From the NCBI GenBank assembly GCA_032027005.1, contig JAVSMW010000003.1, positions 291,499-355,498 of the forward strand: DNA of 64,000 nt, read 5' to 3'. Under the pieces are notes generated by a model, which was not told the DNA's origin, did no database searches, and saw only the letters and a list, made by a program, of their open reading frames with translations. The position numbers were made by a program, and so were the translations under genes. Every line of letters starts with the position of its first letter. Positions within the stretch are counted from its first letter, which is position 1. The stretch comes from JAVSMW01 sp032027005 (GTDB lineage Bacteria > Bacillota > Thermincolia > Thermincolales > UBA2595). Shown in pieces: positions 25,428 through 33,260 of the stretch.

Positions 25428-27527
25428 TTATGCCAATGAGGCCGCATCTTTTTTCCGGATAGTGCAGAGTAAGCCCTTCATGACAGGATAGCCGGTCACG
25501 ACATCTTCCGAAAAATTGTTTGTCAGTAAATTGACATTGGCTTCTTCCCAACCATGCTGAATATGAATAACTCCCGACATAATGGCCTCAGTCACTTTGA
25601 CCTTGATTTCGACTTGCGCCCGGTCATTTTCGACCACAGCCATATCCCCGTCTGCTAGGCCATACTGTTCCGCAGTCACCGGATTAATTTCCACTACCGG
25701 ATCGGGAATTCTTTGTCTCAATGAAGGGACATTCCTGAGCCGGGAGCCGATATTGTGCAGGCGTCTGGCCCCGGTAGTCAGGATAAGAGGATATTTCTCA
25801 GCAAGTTCCGGCGACATTCTTTTACTTTCCAAAGAATCCTTATACACCGGCAGTGGCGGCAGGCCCAAATCCTTCATCGTCTGAGAGAAGATTTCAATTT
25901 TTCCGCTGGGAGTTTTAAAGCCTTTTTCCTCATATTTTTTATATCTCTGTTTGCCATAGACAAAACCGTCCGAGTACTTCTCTGTTAACGCTTCATAACT
26001 TAATCCTGAAGGCTCTAACATATAGTCAAGCATCCCAATGGTATCTTGCCATGGGAAGACCTCGTTATAACCCATACGTCTGGCCAGATCTATCCAGAAG
26101 TCCAGGTCTGAACGGCATTCGCCATATTCTAAAACCTTTTTGCGCATCATTACATAAGGTGAACCCCACAGGCTGTAGTAATCACTTAATTCATCCCGCT
26201 CGGCAAAAGTAGCCGCCGGTAAAACCAAATGCGCCAACCGGGCGGTCTTAGTCATAAACTGTTCCATGACCACCAGGAAATCCACTTTACGGAGTGCTTC
26301 CTCCACTGCTTTCGCGTTGGGCCAGGTAACCACGGGGTTAGCGGCGGCAACAATCATCGTTTTAATCGGATATGGCTTCCCGGTTAAAATTGCATCAACC
26401 ATCACCATCGCTTGACCTTCACCAAAATTACGCCCGTAAATGCCGTATAAAATCGGATATTGATCAATTCCCAGGGGATTTTCCGGCAGCGTATCTGTTG
26501 GAGCCACCATGTTCACCCTGAGCCGTGGGGTTTGGATAAAGCCACCCCGCACATCGACGTTACCGGTTATGGCCTGCAGAATTGCGATGGCCCGGTTGTT
26601 TTGGAAACCGCTGGCCTGGGCGTCCAGACCATGTGTTCCCGGCATGATACAGGCGGGTTTGGTAGTGGCATACAGCCTGGCTATTTCTCTGATTTTTCCA
26701 GCACTGATTGTACTGATCCCCTCGGCCCATTCTGGAGTAAACTCTTTTACATGTTCTACAAGCTCATTAAAACCGACTGTATACTTGCTTACAAATTCTT
26801 TATCATACAATTCTTCACCAATAATAACATGCATCATGGCCAGGAGGATAGACCCATCGGTTCCCGGAATGGGCTGCAGGAAATGGTCGGCCTGAGCTGC
26901 TAATTTTGACTTGATGGGATTGATTACCACAGTTTTGGCACCATTCTTTTTGCCTTGCCATACCTGAAGGCCTTGAGGTGGTGTTGATTGGTCGGGATCA
27001 GAAGCCCAGACAATGATACAGGCCGCATTTTCGGGGTCAACCACAAAAAATTGACCCAAAGTGGCTATATAACCCAACATCTTGGAACGATAGCAGTAAC
27101 TCTCACAGGAAAAAGTATTAGGTGTGCCAAAAGCATGAGCAAACCGGTGGGTCGCCGCAATAGTACCGGAACCGCTCAGGAGAAGGGGCATCCCTTCGGC
27201 AATAGCCAGGCTTTTTTCTTCACCGTCTGCCTTAAGTTTTTCCAAATTGGCTACAATCAAGTTCATGGCTTCATCCCATGAAATTTCCTTCCAGGTGGAA
27301 CCCTGTCTTAGCATCGGTTTTGTGATACGGTTGGGATTATAAACGAGTTCGGGCAAGGCCCGCCCTTTTGGGCATAAAAAGCCTTTACTGTAAGCGTTTT
27401 CGCTCATCCCTTTGACTTCACTGATTCTTCCGTCTTTGATATATACATCCATTCCACAGCTCATGGGACATATACTGCAGCTTGTTTTGACAACGCCATT
27501 TTCGATAACTGTCCTCGAATGTGTCAT
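25428..27527 (-). CDS. Molybdopterin (W/Mo) oxidoreductase, DMSO-reductase family
   Basis: The 699-residue protein begins with a 4Fe-4S site (C17, C20, C24, C52) and continues with the three molybdopterin domains. A cysteine in SCESYCYRS (C141 or C145) is the likely metal ligand. No twin-arginine signal is present, so it should be cytoplasmic. Closest types by pattern are thiosulfate/polysulfide reductase and acetylene-hydratase-like enzymes; the substrate cannot be read. It is first in an operon with the Trs-type genes and is preceded by a sigma-54-like promoter with an operator over the start region. Confidence 0.88.
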   Translation of the reverse strand: MTHSRTVIENGVVKTSCSICPMSCGMDVYIKDGRISEVKGMSENAYSKGFLCPKGRALPELVYNPNRITKPMLRQGSTWKEISWDEAMNLIVANLEKLKADGEEKSLAIAEGMPLLLSGSGTIAATHRFAHAFGTPNTFSCESYCYRSKMLGYIATLGQFFVVDPENAACIIVWASDPDQSTPPQGLQVWQGKKNGAKTVVINPIKSKLAAQADHFLQPIPGTDGSILLAMMHVIIGEELYDKEFVSKYTVGFNELVEHVKEFTPEWAEGISTISAGKIREIARLYATTKPACIMPGTHGLDAQASGFQNNRAIAILQAITGNVDVRGGFIQTPRLRVNMVAPTDTLPENPLGIDQYPILYGIYGRNFGEGQAMVMVDAILTGKPYPIKTMIVAAANPVVTWPNAKAVEEALRKVDFLVVMEQFMTKTARLAHLVLPAATFAERDELSDYYSLWGSPYVMMRKKVLEYGECRSDLDFWIDLARRMGYNEVFPWQDTIGMLDYMLEPSGLSYEALTEKYSDGFVYGKQRYKKYEEKGFKTPSGKIEIFSQTMKDLGLPPLPVYKDSLESKRMSPELAEKYPLILTTGARRLHNIGSRLRNVPSLRQRIPDPVVEINPVTAEQYGLADGDMAVVENDRAQVEIKVKVTEAIMSGVIHIQHGWEEANVNLLTNNFSEDVVTGYPVMKGLLCTIRKKDAASLA

Positions 27528-27570
27528 ACTTCCACCCCTTTTCCTTTTTTCGTATTTGTTTGATTATTTA

Positions 27571-27607
27571 TTATGCCAATAATAACATAGAGCAATTTTC
27601 GTGCCAA
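27571..27607 (-). promoter_or_regulatory. Sigma-54 promoter with overlapping TunR-type operator
   Basis: Read on the minus strand, 27607-27591 is TTGGCACGAAAATTGCT, a near-perfect -24/-12 sequence. The site TTATG-N10-CATAG (27571-27590) follows immediately and would cover the transcription start. The start codon is 44 bases further down. Confidence 0.85.
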
Positions 27608-27694
27608 CTATCAAAATAAAGTCCCAATCAAGCGTATCCGCTATTTCCAGCCCATTTCGCGCTATTTGACATTACATAAATCTTGTAAACTTGC

Positions 27695-27744
27695 TTTACA
27701 CTGTTTTACACTCTTCTTTACACTTTCATGGGATTTGATTTACA
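27695..27744 (-). repeat. Phased TTTACA array upstream of the sigma-54 promoter
   Basis: TTTACA starts at 27695, 27705, 27717 and 27739, that is with spacings of 10, 12 and 22 bases, so all boxes face the same side of the helix. The array lies 90-140 bases upstream of the -24 element, the usual place for an enhancer-binding activator. A second array of the same kind lies at 31297-31335. Confidence 0.7.
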
Positions 27745-27746
27745 CT

Positions 27747-28163
27747 TTATGCTTTCTGATGAGGATTAGACAATTCGATTTGTACACCATGAGCTAATTT
27801 GGGGTGAATAAAATTAACAGTGCCGAATTGTCCGCTAACCGGTTCCTGCAGTAAAAATTCAATCTCATTCTCCCGCATTCTGGCCATGTCCTCTTCAATG
27901 TTGTCTGTCTTGGTGGTAATCAGGAATATCCCCTCACCATTATTCTTTAAAAACCTCCCCACAGAGGTTAGCTCCGAATCTGATGACAACAAATAAAGAT
28001 TGGCACCCTCAAGGTCAAAAGCCAAGCCTTTAATACCAGGAAAAGGAAAATAGTCGTCAGAAAACTTTCTACTGTATTTTTGTCCCAATAAAACTTCAAA
28101 CCTTTGTACAGCTTCATCCAGATCTTTTACAGCCACCGCCACTGCAGAAATACCCTTGATCAT
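27747..28163 (-). CDS. VOC (glyoxalase/epimerase-like) protein
   Basis: From the ATG at 28163 (preceded by GGAATGGA) the protein has 138 residues and forms one VOC unit pair: ISAVAVAVKDLDEAVQRFEVLLG near the N-terminus and FLLQEPVSGQFGTVNFIHPKLAHGVQIEL at the end. The pattern is near that of methylmalonyl-CoA epimerase. It is encoded downstream of the BamC-like gene and may belong to the same acyl-CoA pathway. The first TTTACA box overlaps its stop codon region. Confidence 0.75.
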   Translation of the reverse strand: MIKGISAVAVAVKDLDEAVQRFEVLLGQKYSRKFSDDYFPFPGIKGLAFDLEGANLYLLSSDSELTSVGRFLKNNGEGIFLITTKTDNIEEDMARMRENEIEFLLQEPVSGQFGTVNFIHPKLAHGVQIELSNPHQKA

Positions 28164-28381
28164 AAATATATCCATTCCTTTCGCTTCGCTCAAGGCACAA
28201 AACGTAATGAAATATATTGGCTTTGAGCTACTTTTATACTATTCTACAGCCATAGGGNTTCTTGCTAATCCATATCTTTTTTAAGTCATCAACTGATGGC
28301 TTGTTTGCTATACCTTTTTACTTTAAAGGTTATTATAGCTAACTATTTCAGACTTAACACCTCCAAAAATTTTCGCGTTTA

Positions 28382-28496
28382 TCCTATCGTAAGACTCCCA
28401 CTTCTATAAGTGGGAGTGGTTCCCCGTACTCCGCTTCGGTGGGGGTTGCCTCCCCCTCCGAAGTCCCGATGTTCAACTTTAGTTGAACGAGTTCAC
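28382..28496 (+). repeat. Three-hairpin intergenic repeat, copy 3
   Basis: The third copy has the stems CTCCCACTT/AAGTGGGAG, CTTCGGTGGGGG/CCCCCTCCGAAG and GTTCAACTT/AGTTGAAC. It lies 12 bases after the stop of the BamC-like gene. The rest of the 345-base gap to the VOC gene holds an N at 28258 and no gene that I can see. Confidence 0.85.
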
Positions 28497-28508
28497 TATT
28501 TCAGCCCG

Positions 28509-29042
28509 CTAATCCTTCTTCGTCATACGATTGAAGGTATCGCTGACTTTCTGTGGGCCAAATTTGTCTATTAATGCTTTTATGCCTGTTTCCATGTCAT
28601 CAGCTTTCACTTCTTCCTGAACCTCATCAATCTCCTCGTATGTCAGGGCTTCACGCCTGCACACCTGCACACACAGGGGCAATTCTTCCCCTGCACACAT
28701 GTCACATTTTAAAGGGAGACCGGAGTCCGGCTCTTTAAACAAATCCCTGATAGGGCAGACATTGCCGCAAAAGCTGCATTCACTGTATTCCTTGCCGTTA
28801 ATCATATATGTAGGTCTGCCGGCACAGGCTGCCTTAGCATAATCAGTGGCACGTACAGGCACATATTCATCATTCAGCATATCCATCACCACCCGGATCC
28901 GGGACCTGGCCGGGTTAAAACTACCGAACTGCGGCTTGGCATGAAAACCTGAGCATGCCATTTCACATGCCCGACACGCATTGCATTTATCGAGATTAAC
29001 TTTTATATTTTTAACTTTTCCCGTTGCTAATTCGCCGTTCAG
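28509..29042 (-). CDS. BamC-like 4Fe-4S electron-transfer protein
   Basis: The frame contains KCNACRACEMACSGFHAKP, SECSFCGNVCPIRDLF and LKCDMCAGEELPLCVQVC, three cysteine clusters in the arrangement of BamC, the ferredoxin partner of BamB. The only ATG (28961) lies inside the first cluster and would remove two ligands, so translation must start upstream. The frame reaches a TAG just before a CTG at 29042, which has GGGGGGTG upstream. I use that CTG as the start. It overlaps the end of the BamB-like gene by 32 bases. Confidence 0.75.
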   Translation of the reverse strand: MNGELATGKVKNIKVNLDKCNACRACEMACSGFHAKPQFGSFNPARSRIRVVMDMLNDEYVPVRATDYAKAACAGRPTYMINGKEYSECSFCGNVCPIRDLFKEPDSGLPLKCDMCAGEELPLCVQVCRREALTYEEIDEVQEEVKADDMETGIKALIDKFGPQKVSDTFNRMTKKD

Positions 29043-31095
29043 AGCCTACACCCCCCACCATTACTTCCTCATTGAGTTCACCGGTCTCTGCTGCTGTTGC
29101 CTTTTTACGCCTGGGTCTTTTTGTGCTGCTCTCTTTTTTCACCGGAGCCTTTTTGCGCTGTAGTTTTTTGGGCATGGATGTTTCACCTTCTGTCAGAATG
29201 CCCCTTTCGAGCATATCTTTACTTACATAATCTAAGCCCAGGCTATCTAAGCACTCTTTAGTGGGAATTCCCTGCTCATTCCAGCCTTTGAAGGTGTAAT
29301 AGTCTGTCAGCAGTTTCTGTTCATATTCTTCATCTCTTAGGGCCCAATGGTTTTCGGGCGGCCTCTCATCAGCTCTGCGCATGCCTCTTCTGACATTAAT
29401 AGCCCTGACAAGATTCCTGTTCCTTTGAAAAACCTTCCACAGCTTCTCTTTATCAAACTCCAATCCGGTTACCAGTTCGATCAAATGGGGTAAATTGTGA
29501 ATGTGATATGGGATGCCACCGCCAAACTGGCCTCTGAACGATGACACAAAGGCGCATATACCCAGGGAGTCATCAAGGTAGTGCATGGCCTCATTCCAGT
29601 CAACAATGGCGCAAACTGCTTCGTTTGATATTTCATGCCGTTTTTCCCAATTTAAAAACCATTCTTTAAACCTGTCATCAGGCGGGGCAACCCATTTGTT
29701 TACAAACTCTTCTCTCTCCTCCCTGGTGGGAAGAGGATCCTGCGGAAAAGAACCTTCAATTTGGGTTATATTAATTTTTTCACCGGTCGCAAACATAAGG
29801 AAATAAGCTGGGTTCACCCTGCCGAGCTTAATAGGTACCTGTTCAAACTTTTTCATGGTATTGTGGTCATAGGCTTCTGCCCCGTTGCCAATCTGACGGG
29901 CTGCCCAGTAAACGCCATTAGCCAGAACATCGCCAATCCCTTCGCGCCGCACTATCTTCTCCAGGAGATACCAGGTCCTGTCCCCGGGGTCGTCGGGAAA
30001 ATCAGGCATGTCTTTATCAGTTAAGATACCGGCATCATAAAGCTCAATGCCAAAAGCAATCACTTGCGGTGTTGAGTAAGAGTCAAAGCCATACTCCTGA
30101 GCCACCCCAAGTATTTCGTAACTAAAGTCCAGTTCTTTAAAGGCAGCCATATGATATGTGTCTTTGCCGAAGCATTTGTAGCCAAACCTTCTTCGCCCCG
30201 GGTAAGAAATTACATTTATGCATGCCTTCGGACAGTTATAACACCCTATCTGCCGGTCCATATGGTCATATTTCAGATTGTACCATCTTTTTTCGAGTTC
30301 TTCGCTCCAAAAATCCTTTCTCCGTTTACGGGAATTGCCCCAGGAGAAATGGTTGTGGTGAAAACTGTCATCCTCATCAGTCGCCATCCAATCCCCGATA
30401 TCCTTGCTATCACCCATTTCCACCCTCATTTGTTGGGTTAAGGTCCATAGTTCAGCCGGCCTGGCGACATTAACATCTTTAGTTCCGCGAATAACCACTG
30501 CTTTTAATCTTTTATCTCCCATCACGGCCCCCACGCCGCGGGAGGCACTGGACCAGCCATGCTCGATACTGGCCGTATAAACCCTGTTTTCACCGGCCAG
30601 GCCCACAGCAGCTGCCTGGGCATTGGGTTCCTTAAGCTCCTTCCTAATGAGGGCCGTAGTTTCTTGCACACCCTTACCCCTGAGATGAGTGGCATCCCGG
30701 ATTTCCACTTTATCATTGTGTATCCACAAATAAACCAGGTCAGAAGCCCTGCCGCGAACAATGATCCTATCATAGCCGGCGTGTTTCAGCTCCGGCCCGA
30801 ACCATCCTCCCATTATCGAATGGGCAAATAAGCCGGTCTGGGGAGAAATAGAATTTACAATTGTGCGGTTGGCACCGACAACAGGTGTGGCATGAAAGAG
30901 ACATGTACTAAATATCAGTAAATTCTCCGGCGAAAAAGGGTCTACCTCAGGGCCCACCCTATCGAATATGATTTTTGCAGCTACGCCCTGTCCGCCCAGA
31001 TGAAGCTCTGTTAATTTGGGCTCAGTTTCTACTCTCTCAATATTTTCTACAGTTAAATCAACTTCTAAATCATATCCGGCTTCTGCATATCTCAT
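29011..31095 (-). CDS. BamB-like tungsten-dependent aldehyde ferredoxin oxidoreductase family enzyme
   Basis: The 694-residue protein shows the AOR fold: N-terminal tungstopterin domain (LTELHLGGQGVAAKIIFDR, SISPQTGLFAHSIMGG), a cluster region CYNCPKACINV and a later KCFGKDTYHM. C-terminal VNVRRGMRRADE-type and YTFKGWNEQGIPT motifs agree in detail with BamB, the tungsten subunit of class II benzoyl-CoA reductase, rather than with classic AOR. After LERGILTE there is an unusual Lys/Arg-rich tail of about 55 residues. It is followed by the BamC-like gene. Whether it acts on benzoyl-CoA is unknown; no other bam genes are in the window. Confidence 0.85.
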   Translation of the reverse strand: MRYAEAGYDLEVDLTVENIERVETEPKLTELHLGGQGVAAKIIFDRVGPEVDPFSPENLLIFSTCLFHATPVVGANRTIVNSISPQTGLFAHSIMGGWFGPELKHAGYDRIIVRGRASDLVYLWIHNDKVEIRDATHLRGKGVQETTALIRKELKEPNAQAAAVGLAGENRVYTASIEHGWSSASRGVGAVMGDKRLKAVVIRGTKDVNVARPAELWTLTQQMRVEMGDSKDIGDWMATDEDDSFHHNHFSWGNSRKRRKDFWSEELEKRWYNLKYDHMDRQIGCYNCPKACINVISYPGRRRFGYKCFGKDTYHMAAFKELDFSYEILGVAQEYGFDSYSTPQVIAFGIELYDAGILTDKDMPDFPDDPGDRTWYLLEKIVRREGIGDVLANGVYWAARQIGNGAEAYDHNTMKKFEQVPIKLGRVNPAYFLMFATGEKINITQIEGSFPQDPLPTREEREEFVNKWVAPPDDRFKEWFLNWEKRHEISNEAVCAIVDWNEAMHYLDDSLGICAFVSSFRGQFGGGIPYHIHNLPHLIELVTGLEFDKEKLWKVFQRNRNLVRAINVRRGMRRADERPPENHWALRDEEYEQKLLTDYYTFKGWNEQGIPTKECLDSLGLDYVSKDMLERGILTEGETSMPKKLQRKKAPVKKESSTKRPRRKKATAAETGELNEEVMVGGVGSERRISNGKS

Positions 31096-31154
31096 TTGTC
31101 ATCCCCTCTGCTGGTAGTTAGTCTATTTCAGAAGCACTTATATCCAATCAAGCA

Positions 31155-31208
31155 TTATGCCCGCTTTGGCATTATGCCTACTTTGGCATAATTCAAATAT
31201 CGTGCCAA
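31155..31208 (-). promoter_or_regulatory. Sigma-54-like promoter with double TunR-type operator
   Basis: On the minus strand 31208-31192 reads TTGGCACGATATTTGAA, matching the -24 element exactly and the -12 element partly (GA instead of GC). Two overlapping TTATG-N10-CATAA-type sites (31172-31191, perfect; 31155-31174, one mismatch) follow where transcription should start, upstream of the BamB-like gene. Confidence 0.75.
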
Positions 31209-31296
31209 CTTTCGACAAGAAACTCTAATCAGTAATAAATTCAGGCCTTCGGGCCTGTATGTTAACTTTACGGTTACTGCGTAACTGTAACTTTTT

Positions 31297-31335
31297 TTTA
31301 CATCTATTTACACTTGTCTTACACTTAGCTTTACA
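31297..31335 (-). repeat. Phased TTTACA array upstream of the BamB-like gene
   Basis: TTTACA or CTTACA boxes start at 31297, 31307, 31318 and 31330, with spacings of 10, 11 and 12 bases. They lie about 90-130 bases upstream of the -24 element at 31206, the same geometry as the array at 27695-27744. Confidence 0.7.
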
Positions 31336-31357
31336 TTCAGTTATAGGGAACGTCGCC

Positions 31358-31600
31358 TCAATTACTTTTTTCCGACTCTGTATGTACCACCATTCCTTCC
31401 GACACAGGTGTTGCACACGCTGCCGGAAGATTCCTGAATCCTTCTGCTTCTACCACACATATCCGGCAGGATGCAGCTAAGGTTAATTCTTTGTCGTAAC
31501 AAAATGTAGGAATGTCAATGCCTACACTCTTAGCGGCCTCCAGAATAGTGGTTCCAGCCGGAACAGAAACTCTCTGTCCGTCAATAGTCAAGCTGACCAA
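31358..31600 (-). CDS. Plant-type 2Fe-2S ferredoxin-like protein
   Basis: The 80-residue protein matches the 2Fe-2S N-terminal domain of NuoG/HoxU: TIDGQRVSVPAGTTILEAA, then ligands C34, C45, C48 and C62. The tail after VVHTESEK runs into a short out-of-register end. In the next frame the text would continue VIEA, so a one-base slip in the A run near 31365-31375 may have shortened it. It precedes the BamB-BamC-like genes on the same strand and could feed electrons to them. Confidence 0.75.
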   Translation of the reverse strand: MVSLTIDGQRVSVPAGTTILEAAKSVGIDIPTFCYDKELTLAASCRICVVEAEGFRNLPAACATPVSEGMVVHTESEKSN

Positions 31601-31625
31601 AACAAGTCCCCCTCTCCCGAATTAA

Positions 31626-31717
31626 TTATGCCTAAAAAAACATAATGAAAGCAAAAAAATAGACCCGGTATTTTCAAGTTTAAACCATCCGGGCTTATTG
31701 TGTCAATAATGACATAA
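31626..31717 (-). promoter_or_regulatory. Paired TTATG-N10-CATAA operators flanking a hairpin, copy 2
   Basis: Sites at 31626-31645 (perfect) and 31698-31717 (TTGTG half) flank a CCGG-rich stem with a T run on the minus strand. The unit is exactly 92 bp, like the copy at 17209-17300, and the inner sequence is clearly homologous. It lies upstream of the 2Fe-2S gene, where no upstream gene on that strand needs termination, so the stem may serve as an attenuator. Confidence 0.7.
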
Positions 31718-31874
31718 CAGAGAAATGAATTTTTATTCAGTCAAGACATCCTTCTTCCCTACATGTATCCTAAAATTCCGTTTAATGCTTTAGACAAAAA
31801 AACTAATAACCGCGCCCCGCCCAATTACATATAATAGATGGAATGACCAATCGCACAAAGGAGAGAAAATTATA

Positions 31875-33239
31875 ATGACCAACATACCTGCATCTTACAA
31901 ATTCTCCAGGCTGGACAGTAATGAGGCAATTCTGCAGCTTGATCCGGACATCATCAGGGAACTGGATATTAAAGCAGGAAAACAGGTCCAATTAAAATTT
32001 GGCAATCTGGTAACCCCAGTCAACATCCTTCAATTAAGTCCCAAACAACAACCAAACGAAGTAAAAATGAAAATATCCGGAAAGGTTTTAGAAGAACTTC
32101 ACATACCAATTGAGATGAAATTATCCCTCAGACAGAGCGGCGAGAACCAGTTAAGCCTGGGCCCGGTTATTGGAATTATCACATTCGCCAACACCTATGC
32201 CAACAAACATTTTAACTTTTATCTTAATTACCGGGTGATGTTAAAAAGCGGACTCCTTTATGTTTTCAGCGGCCAGGCAGTCAATCCAAAATCAAATACT
32301 GTAAAAGGATACTATTTCAATCCAGCCGCAAAAACCTGGGCCCTGGCTGATCTGCCTTATCCAGATGCCGTCATTGACCGGTGTTACCCCAATGCCTACT
32401 GGACCCATGGTCAGCTGGAAAGAACTATAGGAACCGGCAAAATTTTCAATAAAAAAACCATGATTAATAAGTTGGATTTTTTCAGAGCTATATCTGAAGA
32501 TAATATTTTAAAAGAACATTTACCTGAAACGAGATTTTGCTGCCACGCTTCAGATTTTGCATATCTCCTCAAAAAATACGGCAAAGTTTTCATCAAGCCT
32601 GTTGCCGGGATGCAGGGCAGGGGCATTGTTACAGCCTTCTTAAACGATAACGGAATAAAGTGCCGGTATATGGCCAAAGGACAAATTACGGAAAAAGAAT
32701 TGAGCAATCCACGGCAGATTTTTAACTTATTGGCTACCTTTGGTTATCCCCGCAGACGGTATATTATTCAGGAAGCGGTATCCCTTTTGGATTACCAAGG
32801 AAAACCCTTCACTTTCAGAGTAATGGTCTGCAAAAACGGCCAGGGCCAATGGTTAGTCCCGGCGATTTTCACTAATGCCGCAACAGGCGACTCCTTTTTA
32901 ACCAATCATGCGGCTGGTACCAGTAAATTCATTCCTTTTGCCAACTTATTCAAGGATATTGAACATAAGCTTAAGACCAGTAAAGCTGATTTTATTAATT
33001 CACTTGTACAACTGGGCATTTCAGCCGCCCGTGTTCTGGACAAAAAATATGGGCCTTTGGGTGAACTGGGTCTTGATATGGTAGCAGACCGAGCCGGAAA
33101 ACCCCGTTTCCTGGAGGCCAATGGCAATCCGGGGATGGTGCCCATGAGCCATATGGTGGATTTCCCAAAATGGCGGTATCAGGCATTTGAACTACCAATA
33201 TCATACGCAATTCACCTGGCCGGCTACGAAAACTATTGA
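31875..33239 (+). CDS. YheC/YheD-type ATP-grasp protein (spore-coat-associated)
   Basis: The 454-residue protein starts after GGAGAGAAAATTATA. An N-terminal beta-rich region (residues 1-100) is followed by VIGIITFAN and an ATP-grasp domain with KLDFFRAISEDN, VFIKPVAGMQGRGIV, YIIQEAVSLLDYQG and LGLDMVADRAGKPRFLEANGNPG. Members in Bacillus are linked to the endospore coat; the ligase substrate is unknown. Its presence supports a spore-forming lineage. Confidence 0.82.
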   Translation: MTNIPASYKFSRLDSNEAILQLDPDIIRELDIKAGKQVQLKFGNLVTPVNILQLSPKQQPNEVKMKISGKVLEELHIPIEMKLSLRQSGENQLSLGPVIGIITFANTYANKHFNFYLNYRVMLKSGLLYVFSGQAVNPKSNTVKGYYFNPAAKTWALADLPYPDAVIDRCYPNAYWTHGQLERTIGTGKIFNKKTMINKLDFFRAISEDNILKEHLPETRFCCHASDFAYLLKKYGKVFIKPVAGMQGRGIVTAFLNDNGIKCRYMAKGQITEKELSNPRQIFNLLATFGYPRRRYIIQEAVSLLDYQGKPFTFRVMVCKNGQGQWLVPAIFTNAATGDSFLTNHAAGTSKFIPFANLFKDIEHKLKTSKADFINSLVQLGISAARVLDKKYGPLGELGLDMVADRAGKPRFLEANGNPGMVPMSHMVDFPKWRYQAFELPISYAIHLAGYENY

Positions 33240-33260
33240 TCACTACCCATTACCCACTCA

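Noticed and set aside
31225..31416. 63-codon frame after the 2Fe-2S gene
   Set aside because: It is the next phase of the same gene end followed by the TTTACA array; the text has no protein character.
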